A stretch of DNA of 64,000 nt from Streptomyces griseoincarnatus (GTDB lineage Bacteria > Actinomycetota > Actinomycetes > Streptomycetales > Streptomycetaceae), in contig BMTH01000016.1 of the NCBI GenBank assembly GCA_014649575.1, positions 91,512 through 155,511 of the forward strand, written 5' to 3'. Shown here in pieces: positions 7,605 to 17,372 of the stretch. Numbering within the stretch: position 1 is the first letter of the stretch; the number at the start of each line of letters is the position of its first letter. A program made the position numbers and the translations under genes. The notes below the pieces were generated by a model, which worked only from the letters and a program-made list of their open reading frames with translations, did not search any database and was not told the origin of the DNA.

Positions 7605-8858
7605 TCAGGTACGGGAGACGACCCCGCACTCGTCCTCGCGGGACACGCTCGTGCTGCGGTCGTACGGGTCGCGGGTCTCGCCTGCCTGCGGGGACGCGCT
7701 CAGCAGGTCGCTGAAGAAGGACGGGTTGATCAGCCCGTCGCCCTGCCGGCAGTCGTCGTTGCCTATCTCACTCGCGAGGTCCCGGATCCACAGGCGTCCC
7801 TCGGTGCCCTGGTAACGGGAGGGGTCCGCGGCGTCCACCTGGAGCACCCGGCGGACGATCACCCGGGTCGTCTCGTCGCCGCCGACGCGGGCCACCCCGT
7901 ACACGAAGGTGTAGTCGGCGGTGATCAAGGCCCGCCCCTCGGCCGCCGTGTCCGGCGCCACCGTCATCCGGCCGCGCACCCGCACGTGGCCCACCAGGTC
8001 GACCTTCTCGGGGTCGAAGCGGGTGAACGCCGACACCGGGTCGTTGTCCTCGGTGGGCCGGCGCACCGCGGCCCGCAGATCGGCGAGGTAGTCGGCCTCC
8101 AGCGGGTCCACCAGCGCCAGCGCCTTCACCGGCTCGTCGCCCTTCAGCACGGCAGGGTCGAGGTTGGCGGCGGCCAGGAACTCCTTGGTGCCGCGCAGCG
8201 CCTCCTCGATCCGGGCGGCCGGCACGCCGTTCACCGCGTTCGCCCGCGGCAGCCGGATGGCGTCCGCCCCCGCCTCCCAGCGCGCGGCCGGGGAGCCGGT
8301 GAACGGCCGCTCCCGGGTGGGGATGCCTTCGGCCTCGCCGGGCGCGCCGGTCGGGCGGGCGGTCTCGGGGGCGAGCGGGGACGCCTCCACCCCGGACGCC
8401 TCCACCCCGGACGCGTCCACCCTGGAGGCCGACGCGCCGGAGGCATCCGCGCCCCCGCCGCCGAGCCCGCCGGGCAGCCAGGACAGCGCGGCCGACGGGT
8501 TGACGGCGCCGACGGCCAGGGCGGCGGCGGTCAGCACACCGACCACGCTCCACACCGTGCGGCGGCGTGAGGCCCGGCCGTCCATCTCCCGCCAGGCGGG
8601 ACCCATGCGCCAGCCCTCCGGCCGGGCGGGCGCGACGGGCCTGCTCCTGCCGAACCGGCGGCCCTTGCGGCCGGCCGCCGCGGCGTGGGCCTCGTCCAGG
8701 GCGCGCAGCCGCTCGGTCACCATCCGGGCCCGGGCGGAGGGCTCCTTGGGCGCGGAGGCGGGGACACCGGCCTCGCTGTCCCGGAGGAACTGCTCCCACG
8801 CGTCGTCGGGAGGGGCTGCGGACTCCGGTCGGGGCTCTTCGGACGGCTTCTCGGCCAC
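7605..8858 (-). CDS. Single-pass membrane protein, unknown function
   Basis: 417 residues. A charged cytoplasmic N-terminus of about 100 residues is followed by one membrane helix (VVGVLTAAALAVGAV, about residues 106-120), then a low-complexity linker with a tandem VDASGVEASGVEAS repeat encoded by 15-bp direct repeats near 8395, and a large extracellular domain. Cysteines in DDCRQGDG and EDECGVV near the end could form disulphides. No catalytic motif is visible. The layout resembles an anti-sigma or signalling-type membrane protein, but nothing proves that. It is divergent from the sortase-anchored protein at 9109. Confidence 0.8.
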   Translation of the reverse strand: MAEKPSEEPRPESAAPPDDAWEQFLRDSEAGVPASAPKEPSARARMVTERLRALDEAHAAAAGRKGRRFGRSRPVAPARPEGWRMGPAWREMDGRASRRRTVWSVVGVLTAAALAVGAVNPSAALSWLPGGLGGGGADASGASASRVDASGVEASGVEASPLAPETARPTGAPGEAEGIPTRERPFTGSPAARWEAGADAIRLPRANAVNGVPAARIEEALRGTKEFLAAANLDPAVLKGDEPVKALALVDPLEADYLADLRAAVRRPTEDNDPVSAFTRFDPEKVDLVGHVRVRGRMTVAPDTAAEGRALITADYTFVYGVARVGGDETTRVIVRRVLQVDAADPSRYQGTEGRLWIRDLASEIGNDDCRQGDGLINPSFFSDLLSASPQAGETRDPYDRSTSVSREDECGVVSRT

Positions 8859-9108
8859 GGGACGGCGGTCTTTCTCTCGGCGTGGTCCAGATCTACGTGA
8901 TCTTGGCGGCCGGCGAGCCTAGTGCAGCGGTCACTCCGACTGCGCGTGATCCACATCACGTAAAGATTCTGTGAGGTCCAGGACAACCATTCGCGGGTCT
9001 CGGTGATCGAACTCACCGACATCAGGGATCAGACCCGCGCGCCCCACACGGAGGCGCTCTTCGACTCGTGCCGCGATCGCGCGGCACGCCGGACTCACCG
9101 AGGTCTTC

Positions 9109-10185
9109 ATGAAGCTTCGCCGCGCCCTGGCCGCAGCGGCCGCGACGGCAGCGATAGTCCCGGCCGCCCTCCTCGCGGCCCCGGCCGCCCACGCGACCGA
9201 CCCCACGTCCACCGCCTCCGCGACCGGGTCGACGGAGACGGACACGACCGCCCCGACGGCCACCCCCGCCCAGACGGAGTCCACGGAGTCCGGCTCCGGC
9301 GGGCAGGACGAACAGCCGGAGCAGGACACGGACGAGTCCGGGAACGGCGACGAGGGCGGCACCGGCGAGGAGGGGAACGGCACCGACGACTCCGCCTCGC
9401 CCTCCCCGTCCTCCAGCCCCTCGCCCTCGGCGTCCACCTCCACCTCCCCCTCGCCGAGCCCCAGCACGAGCTCCCCGGCCGCGGAGGACCCGGAGCTCTG
9501 CGTCGACGAGAACGGCGAGAGCACGGCCGGGCTCAGCGAGGACCTGCGCAGCGGTCTGTCGGGCCTTCCCGAGACGATCGTCGCGGGAAGCGGCTGGACC
9601 ACGTTCTCCTTCGACGTCACCAACCGCGGCGACGAGGAGATCGAGAACATCAAGCCGCTGATCGGCGTCGCCGCGGTCGGCTGGGAGGACGTCCGCGACT
9701 ACTCCGGCCAGATCACGGTCCAGGTGTACGACAAGGCGGCCGGCAAGTGGAGCACGCTCGCGGGCGCCGCGGGCGAGGGGGCCACGTTCGCCGCGTTCTC
9801 GCTGGGCGCCGGCCAGTCCGCCTCCTACCAGCTGCGGCTCTCCGTCAGCGGCAACGTGCCGGACGCGCTCGGCCTCACCGGCGGTTTCGCCGAGTACTCG
9901 GACACCGAGGGCTGCTGGGTCGCCGACGACCCGAACGGCTGGATCTACTTCTTCGACATCCTGGCGGCCGGCTCCGACGCCGGTGACCCGGAGGACGCCA
10001 AGCCGCAGACCGGTGGCGTCAAGGAGCTCGACAAGGTCAGCGAGGTGAAGGTCACCGGCAGCCTCGCCGAGACCGGCTCGAACTCCGCCCTGCCGGTGAT
10101 CGGCCTGGTCGGCGGTGCCGCCGTCGTGGCCGGCGCGGGTGCGCTGTTCGTCGTCCGCCGCCGCAAGGCCGGCGCCGAGGCGTGA
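9109..10185 (+). CDS. LPXTG-family (LAETG) cell-wall anchored surface protein
   Basis: 358 residues. A signal peptide is clear (MKLRRAL, an Ala-rich core, then APAAHA cleavage near residue 29). A long Ser/Thr/Pro/Glu-rich linker (about 30-125) precedes a beta-rich domain (125-290). The C-terminus is a complete sortase signal: LAETG at 319-323, a hydrophobic helix, and RRRKAGAEA. LAXTG is the motif preferred by Streptomyces class E sortases, so the protein should be covalently linked to peptidoglycan. No sortase gene is in the window. The intergenic region 8859-9108 serves as divergent promoter. Confidence 0.9.
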   Translation: MKLRRALAAAAATAAIVPAALLAAPAAHATDPTSTASATGSTETDTTAPTATPAQTESTESGSGGQDEQPEQDTDESGNGDEGGTGEEGNGTDDSASPSPSSSPSPSASTSTSPSPSPSTSSPAAEDPELCVDENGESTAGLSEDLRSGLSGLPETIVAGSGWTTFSFDVTNRGDEEIENIKPLIGVAAVGWEDVRDYSGQITVQVYDKAAGKWSTLAGAAGEGATFAAFSLGAGQSASYQLRLSVSGNVPDALGLTGGFAEYSDTEGCWVADDPNGWIYFFDILAAGSDAGDPEDAKPQTGGVKELDKVSEVKVTGSLAETGSNSALPVIGLVGGAAVVAGAGALFVVRRRKAGAEA

Positions 10186-10224
10186 GCCCGGCCGCCCGTG
10201 CGGCGGCCCTCGTGACAAGGGGAG

Positions 10225-10262
10225 AGGACCTGAGCTCGGAGGGGGGCACAGGTCCTTTCCTC
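10225..10262. terminator. Rho-independent-like terminator
   Basis: AGGACCTG (10225-10232) pairs with CAGGTCCT (10249-10256), followed by TTTCCTCT. It sits between the convergent surface-protein and GMC oxidoreductase genes. Just downstream, TCTGTGTCACGCATGCG occurs twice (10261-10277 and 10292-10308) as a direct repeat 31 bases apart. Confidence 0.75.
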
Positions 10263-10311
10263 TGTGTCACGCATGCGACGCGGCCACATTTTCTGTGTCA
10301 CGCATGCGCGG

Positions 10312-12129
10312 CTACTTCTTCGGCGGCACCGCCGGCATCCCCAGGAACGGCAGCTTCAGCGCGCCGAACGCGTCGGCCGGGACGGCCGGTGCCTTCGGCT
10401 CCACCGGGTTCAGCCGCCGGTACTCCTCGCCCTGCGCCGGACGCGGATCCTCCTCGCCCTTGTTGGGCCAGAACGACATCGCCCGCTCGGCCTGCGCGGT
10501 GATGGTCAGCGAGGGGTTCACGCCCAGGTTCGCGGAGACCGCCGAACCGTCGACGACCGTGATGCCGGGGTGCCCGTACAGCCGGTGGTACGGGTCGATC
10601 ACGCCGGTCTCCGGGGAGTCGCCGATCGCGCAGCCACCGAGGAAGTGGGCGGTGAGCGGCATGCCCGTCAGCTCGCCCACGTTGGAACCGGCGAAGCCGT
10701 TGATCTCGGCGGCCAGCGCGGACGCGCCGTCGGTCGCCGCCTTGATCTGCTTGGGGTTGGGGGCGCCGTGCCCCTGCCGCGCGGTGAGCAGCCCGCGGCC
10801 CACCCCGGACGGCTTCAGGTACGTGGTCAGGGAGTTGTCCAGGGACTGCATCACCAGGCCGATGATGGTCCGCTCCGACCAGCGCCGGTTGGACAGCGAC
10901 CGCAGCATCAGCCAGGGGTGCCGGGCAGCGTTGCCCAGCCAGCCCAGTACCCGGACCGCGCCCGAGGCGTTGTCGGCGTACGGCACCTGGAGGATCGACA
11001 GGGAGCCCATCGAGTTGGAGCCCTTGCCGTAGCGGACCGGCTCTATGTGGGTGTTCTCGTCCGGGTGGATGGAGGACGTGATGGCCACGCCGCGGGTGAA
11101 GTCGGCCTTCGGCTCGCCGGTGGCCTTGCGGTAGCGGCGGTCGTCGGTCTGCGCGCCCACCAGCGCCTCGGAGTTGGTGCGGGTCATCTCGCCCAGCCGG
11201 TCCGAGAGGTGCGGGAGCTGCCCGCCGGTGCGCATCCGGTGCAGCAGCGTCTGCGTGCCGTAGGTGCCGGCGGCCAGCACCACCCGGCGGGCGGTGAACG
11301 TGCGGCCCTTGCCCTTGCGCCGGTCGTTCGTGGGAAGGGTGGCGACGGCGAAACCGCCGCGCGAGTCCTCCGTCACCGACACGGCCGTGGTCATCGGGTG
11401 CACGACCGCGCCCGCCTTCTCGGCGAGGTACAGGTAGTTCTCGTTGAGGGTGTTCTTCGCGCCGTGCCGGCAGCCCGTCATGCACTCGCCGCATTCGGCG
11501 CAGGCCCTCCGCGAGGGGCCCTCCCCGCCGAAGTACGGGTCGGGCACCTCCTGCCCCGGCGTGGCCCTGACCTTGCCGTCGGCGTCCTCGCCGTCGCCGA
11601 AGAAGACCCCGACGGGCGCCATGTGGAAGCTGTCCCCGCAGCCCATCCGCTCGGCCGCCGCCTTCAGATGCACGTCCGAGGGGGTCGTCGTCGGGTTGAG
11701 CCGCACGCCGAGCATGCGCCGCGCCTGGTCGTAGTACGGCGCCAGCTCCTCCTGCCAGTTGGTGATGTTCCCCCACTGCGGGTCCTCGAAGAACGGCTTC
11801 GGCGGCACGTACAGGGTGTTGGCGTAGTTCAGCGAGCCGCCGCCGACGCCCGCGCCGGCCAGCACCATCACGTTGCCCAGCAGATGGATGCGCTGGATGC
11901 CGTACATGCCGAGCCCCGGCGCCCAGAGGTAGTTCTTCAGGTCCCAGGAGTTCTTCGGCAGCGACTCGCGGGTCCAGCGGCGGCCGGCCTCCAGCACGCC
12001 GACGCGGTAACCCTTCTCGGTCAGCCGGAGCGCCGAGACGGAACCGCCGAAGCCCGAGCCGACGACGAGGACGTCGTAGTCGTAGCCGGTGTCGTCGTCG
12101 GGGGCGGGGACGGAGTTCTCCTGTGACAC
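10312..12129 (-). CDS. GMC-type FAD-dependent oxidoreductase
   Basis: 605 residues. The N-terminal Rossmann motif (DVLVVGSGFGGSVSALRL, about residues 19-36) binds FAD, and the middle and C-terminal segments (ACAECGECMTGCRHGAKNTL; GMPLTAHFLGGCAIGDS; VVDGSAVSANLGVNPSLT) are those of the cholesterol oxidase/long-chain alcohol oxidase branch of the GMC family. The GTG start at 12129 has a GAGGAG site; the ATG at 12153 has none. It lies 66 bases downstream of the succinate-semialdehyde dehydrogenase gene on the same strand, so alcohol-to-aldehyde-to-acid oxidation by the pair is plausible. The substrate is unknown. The CxxCxxCxxxC spacing is noted under findings. Confidence 0.9.
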   Translation of the reverse strand: MSQENSVPAPDDDTGYDYDVLVVGSGFGGSVSALRLTEKGYRVGVLEAGRRWTRESLPKNSWDLKNYLWAPGLGMYGIQRIHLLGNVMVLAGAGVGGGSLNYANTLYVPPKPFFEDPQWGNITNWQEELAPYYDQARRMLGVRLNPTTTPSDVHLKAAAERMGCGDSFHMAPVGVFFGDGEDADGKVRATPGQEVPDPYFGGEGPSRRACAECGECMTGCRHGAKNTLNENYLYLAEKAGAVVHPMTTAVSVTEDSRGGFAVATLPTNDRRKGKGRTFTARRVVLAAGTYGTQTLLHRMRTGGQLPHLSDRLGEMTRTNSEALVGAQTDDRRYRKATGEPKADFTRGVAITSSIHPDENTHIEPVRYGKGSNSMGSLSILQVPYADNASGAVRVLGWLGNAARHPWLMLRSLSNRRWSERTIIGLVMQSLDNSLTTYLKPSGVGRGLLTARQGHGAPNPKQIKAATDGASALAAEINGFAGSNVGELTGMPLTAHFLGGCAIGDSPETGVIDPYHRLYGHPGITVVDGSAVSANLGVNPSLTITAQAERAMSFWPNKGEEDPRPAQGEEYRRLNPVEPKAPAVPADAFGALKLPFLGMPAVPPKK

Positions 12130-12195
12130 GTGCTCTCCTCGTCGAAAGCTCATCTTCGAAGCCGCGGCGCCGGGACCGGGACCCGGCGGAGGGAC

Positions 12196-13809
12196 CTAGC
12201 GGAAACGGAACGCCTTCATCAGGCGCAGGCTGCGGCTCATGAAGGCCGCGTACTTCTCGTCGTCCATGCCGAGCGACGGCGCCATCGGCAGCAGCCGCTG
12301 CTGGGCGACGGTCTGGGCCTCGGTGTACTTGAGGATCCCCTCCGAGCCGTGCCGGCGGCCGAGACCGGAGTCCTTCATGCCGCCCATCGGGGACTGCACG
12401 CTGCCGTACGCGGGCGCGTAGCCCTCGTTGACGTTGACCGTGCCGGTGCGCAGGCGGGCGGCGATCTCCCGGCCGCGGCGGGCGCTTTGCGTCCACACCG
12501 ACGAGTTGAGCCCGTACGGCGTTCCGTTGGCGCGCTCGACCGCCTCGTCCTCGGAGGAGAAGCGGTAGACGGAGACGACCGGGCCGAAGGTCTCCTCCGT
12601 GCACACGCTCATCGGGGCCTCGACGCCGTCGAGGATGGTCGGCTCGTAGAAGTAGGGGCCGATGTCCGGGCGGGCGGTGCCGCCGGCGAGGACCTTGGCG
12701 CCCTTGGCGACGGCGTCCTCGACGTGCCGGGTGACCGCGTCCAGCTGGCGCTGCCCGACCAGGGAGCCCATGTCGGCGCCGTAGGCGAGGGCGGTGCCCA
12801 GGCGCAGCGCCTTGGTGCGGGCGGCGAAGCGCTCCAGGAAGGCGTCGGCGACCGCCTCGTGGACGTAGAGCCGCTCGATGGAGATGCAGAGCTGGCCGGC
12901 GGAGGAGAAGCAGGCGCGGACGGCGCCGGCGGCGGCCTTGTCGAGGTCGGCGTCCTCCAGCACCAGCATGGCGTTCTTGCCGCCGAGTTCGAGGGAGACG
13001 CCGACGAGACGGGCGGCGGCCCCCTGGGCGACCTCGCGGCCGGTGCGGGTGGAACCGGTGAACGAGACGTAGTCGGCGTGGCGGACGACCTCGGGCCCGA
13101 CGACCGGGCCCTCGCCGAGCACCACCTGGAACACGTCGGCGGGCAGTCCGGCCTCGATCAGCAGGTCACGGGCCCACAGCGCCGTCAGACAGGTCTCCGT
13201 GTCGGGCTTCATGACGACGGCGTTGCCCGCGACGAACGCCGGGAGCGCGTCGCCGACGGACAGTTCGAGCGGGTAGTTCCAGGGCGCGATCTGGCCGACC
13301 ACACCGCGCGGGTGGCGCAGCTCGGACACCTTCGTCAGCACCGGCACGGCGCCCGTGTGCCGCTTGGGCCGCAGGTAGGCGGCGGCGCGGCGGCCGTAGT
13401 GGCGGGCGGCGACGGCGACCGCCTGGACCTCCTCGTGGGCGTGCAGCCGGGCCTTGCCGGTCTCCAGCTGGACCAGGTCCAGCACCTCCGCCTGGCGGCT
13501 GAGCACCAGGTCGTGGAAGCGCAGCAGCACGGCGGCGCGCTCCCGGACCGGTGTCCGCGCCCACACGGCCTGGGCGGCGCGGGCCGCCTCGAACGCGTTC
13601 GCCACGTCCTCGGGCGTCGACTCGGGCAGGTCGGCCAGCTTCTCGCCGGTGAACGGCGTGTGGTTGGCGGTGCGGCCGGAGCCCGCCACGCCCTTGGTGA
13701 GCTGGGCGACCAGTTCCGGCGTCACCACGTCGGCGGCGGTGCGTACGCCCTGGGGGGTGGGGGCCAGTGGATTGGTGCCGGTCGTTTCCCGGGTCTGCGC
13801 GTCCGTCAT
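12196..13809 (-). CDS. gabD2: Succinate-semialdehyde dehydrogenase (NADP-type ALDH)
   Basis: 537 residues, aldehyde dehydrogenase superfamily of the actinobacterial GabD2 type. Visible landmarks are the substrate/cofactor segment GQIAPWNYPLELSV, the GSTRTGREV nucleotide motif, ELGGKNAMLVLEDAD with catalytic Glu, and the catalytic Cys in CFSSAGQLCIS. It oxidises succinate semialdehyde, or related aldehydes, to the acid. It starts with ATG at 13809 and forms a probable two-gene unit with the GMC oxidoreductase. The 156 bases upstream separate it from the kinase cluster. Confidence 0.9.
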   Translation of the reverse strand: MTDAQTRETTGTNPLAPTPQGVRTAADVVTPELVAQLTKGVAGSGRTANHTPFTGEKLADLPESTPEDVANAFEAARAAQAVWARTPVRERAAVLLRFHDLVLSRQAEVLDLVQLETGKARLHAHEEVQAVAVAARHYGRRAAAYLRPKRHTGAVPVLTKVSELRHPRGVVGQIAPWNYPLELSVGDALPAFVAGNAVVMKPDTETCLTALWARDLLIEAGLPADVFQVVLGEGPVVGPEVVRHADYVSFTGSTRTGREVAQGAAARLVGVSLELGGKNAMLVLEDADLDKAAAGAVRACFSSAGQLCISIERLYVHEAVADAFLERFAARTKALRLGTALAYGADMGSLVGQRQLDAVTRHVEDAVAKGAKVLAGGTARPDIGPYFYEPTILDGVEAPMSVCTEETFGPVVSVYRFSSEDEAVERANGTPYGLNSSVWTQSARRGREIAARLRTGTVNVNEGYAPAYGSVQSPMGGMKDSGLGRRHGSEGILKYTEAQTVAQQRLLPMAPSLGMDDEKYAAFMSRSLRLMKAFRFR

Positions 13810-13965
13810 GAGGCGCAGAGTATGCCGGGGCGCACACTTTGTGTACCCGTCGGTAACAGATTCCCGCAGGGCTCACACATTGCCAGTGAACGCTGGCAAC
13901 GAAGCCGCTGATCAGCGCGTTGCGGTCACCGGCGCCCCGCGCGGTGCCGGTGACCGGCGAGGGTG

Positions 13966-15741
13966 TCAGCGCTTGTGGACGTCCCAGGTGTCGAAGACGG
14001 TGCGGGCGATCTCGCGACCGTCCTCGGCGAAGTAGCCCTTGGCGGGGTAGACGATCCAGAGCCGGTACATGTCGCCGTCCGCGTTCCGGTAGTACAGGAC
14101 CTGCGCCTCGCGCTCCAGGGGCGGCGTGGTGGTCGTCGTGAAGACGATCGTGTTCGTCGCCGCGTCCTGCTCCTCGTACGTCGTCTCCCGGGGCCGCCCC
14201 TGCGGCGCCGGTGTGTCGGCGATCCCCGAGGAGAACTCGCCGTCCTTCAGCTCGTTCCAGTGGGCGAACGCCTGCTCGGACGCGGACGCGGGGATCTTGT
14301 CGTCCTCGTCGTCGGCCTTCAGGTCGCGGTCGGTCTCGATCCGCACCATCCCGCTCGGGTCGGTGAAGGAGGCGACGGTGCCGTCGGCGTCCTCGGCCGG
14401 CTTGTCCTTCACGAAGCCTTCCGGCACCGCGAGGGAGACGCCCACCCGGTCGCCGAGGTCGTGGTTCTCCCAGCCGTCGGGCAGCGGTCCCGCGAACGGG
14501 TCCGCGATCACCAGTCCCACCGCGACGGCGGCGGCGACCACCGCCGCGCCCAGTCCCAGCAGCGTCCTGCGGCCGATGCGGATGCCGTTCCCGCGGCCCG
14601 GCGCGGGCAGCGTGGCCACCTGGGTGGGCTGCGGCACGGGCGGATTCGCGGCGGCCTCCAGGGCGGCGCGGACCTGGGCGGCGCCCGGACGGCGCGCCGG
14701 GTCCTTCTGGAGCAGCGCCGTGATGATCTCGGCCAGCGGGCCCTGCGCGGCGGCGGGCGGCGCCGGCGTGGCGTTGAGCACGGACTGGAGCGTGGCGGGC
14801 GTGTTGCTGCGGCGGAACGGCGAGACGCCCTCCGTCGCCGCGTACAGCACCACGCCGAGGGACCACAGGTCGGAAGCGGGGCCGGGACGCTGGCCCAGCA
14901 CCCGCTCCGGGGCGATGTACTCGGGCGAGCCGACGAAGCCGCCGGTGTCGGTCAGGTTGGTCTCGCCCTCGATCTGCGCGATGCCGAAGTCGGTGAGCAC
15001 GACCCGGTCGTGACGGCCCAGCAGCACGTTGTCCGGCTTGACGTCCCGGTGCAGGACGCCCGCCGCGTGCGCGGCCTCCAGGGCGCCGAGCACCTCCAGG
15101 CCGACGCGGGCGGCCTCGCGCGCGGAGAGCGTGCCCTCCTCGTGGAGCACCGCGCCGAGCGAGCGGCCCTGGACGAGCTCCATCACGATCCACGGCCGGC
15201 CGTCGACGACGGCGACGTCGTGGACGTTGACCACGGCGGGGTGGTCGAGCCGGGCGGCGGCGCGGGCCTCACGGCGCATCCGCTCGAAGGCGTTGGCCCG
15301 TTCACGTTCGGGAAGGTGGTCGGGGACCCGGGGCTCCTTGACGGCGACCTCGCGGTCCACCGTCTCGTCCTTGGCCCGCCACACGGTGCCCATGCCGCCG
15401 TGGCCGAGCTTGGCGAGCAGCCGGTAGCGGCCGGCGATCACCCGTCCCGCGCCGGGACCGGTCGCGGACGGACCGGACGGTACCGGGTCACCCGCCGGGG
15501 CGGCCTGCTGCGGACCGCCCGCCCGCGCGGCGTCCCGTCCCCGTGCACCGTCCGGCGCGGGGTGCGGCGCCCGGTCGTGCGCGCGCGCCTGGTCGTCCCC
15601 CTGAGGCGGGACCACGACGGTCGGAGCCGCGTACGGATTGCCGGGGTGCGGCACTGCCGCCGGCGGGTTCGGGTTGGGCGGTTGCAGACCAAAACTGGTC
15701 GGCTCGTCGGCCCCGTTGCGGGCTCCCCCGTCACTGCTCAT
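13966..15741 (-). CDS. Membrane Ser/Thr protein kinase (PASTA-less, kinase 1 of cluster)
   Basis: 591 residues. A Pro-rich N-terminus is followed by a Hanks-type kinase domain: GHGGMGTVWRA glycine loop, VAVKEP lysine, HRDVKPDNVLL catalytic loop, TDFGIAQ, SPEYIAPE. All catalytic residues are intact. One membrane helix (LLGLGAAVVAAAVAVGLVI, about residues 375-400) leads to an extracellular domain of about 180 residues beginning LPDGWENHDLGD. The start at 15741 has GGAG upstream. It is the last of five tandem kinase-like genes on this strand, with paralogous ectodomains in three others. The ligand is unknown. Confidence 0.92.
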   Translation of the reverse strand: MSSDGGARNGADEPTSFGLQPPNPNPPAAVPHPGNPYAAPTVVVPPQGDDQARAHDRAPHPAPDGARGRDAARAGGPQQAAPAGDPVPSGPSATGPGAGRVIAGRYRLLAKLGHGGMGTVWRAKDETVDREVAVKEPRVPDHLPERERANAFERMRREARAAARLDHPAVVNVHDVAVVDGRPWIVMELVQGRSLGAVLHEEGTLSAREAARVGLEVLGALEAAHAAGVLHRDVKPDNVLLGRHDRVVLTDFGIAQIEGETNLTDTGGFVGSPEYIAPERVLGQRPGPASDLWSLGVVLYAATEGVSPFRRSNTPATLQSVLNATPAPPAAAQGPLAEIITALLQKDPARRPGAAQVRAALEAAANPPVPQPTQVATLPAPGRGNGIRIGRRTLLGLGAAVVAAAVAVGLVIADPFAGPLPDGWENHDLGDRVGVSLAVPEGFVKDKPAEDADGTVASFTDPSGMVRIETDRDLKADDEDDKIPASASEQAFAHWNELKDGEFSSGIADTPAPQGRPRETTYEEQDAATNTIVFTTTTTPPLEREAQVLYYRNADGDMYRLWIVYPAKGYFAEDGREIARTVFDTWDVHKR

Positions 15742-15822
15742 GGCTCCATGCATATCGTGCCGGACCACCGCCGTTCCACAGCGGGTCGCCACCGGTCACA
15801 GACCCGTGACCGACGCCGGGGC

Positions 15823-17289
<1,467 letters not shown>

Positions 17290-17372
17290 GCGCCCATCAT
17301 GCCCCACCGGATGTGTCCGCTCCGGTACGGCGATTCGGCCAACGGGCGCACGTTCTCGCCCGCCGGGGGCGG

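Noticed and set aside
13166..15193. 675-codon minus-strand ORF across the SSADH-kinase junction
   Set aside because: It runs in a different frame through two well-supported genes and the intergenic gap, with Arg/Gly/Pro-dominated translation; it is a GC-rich shadow.
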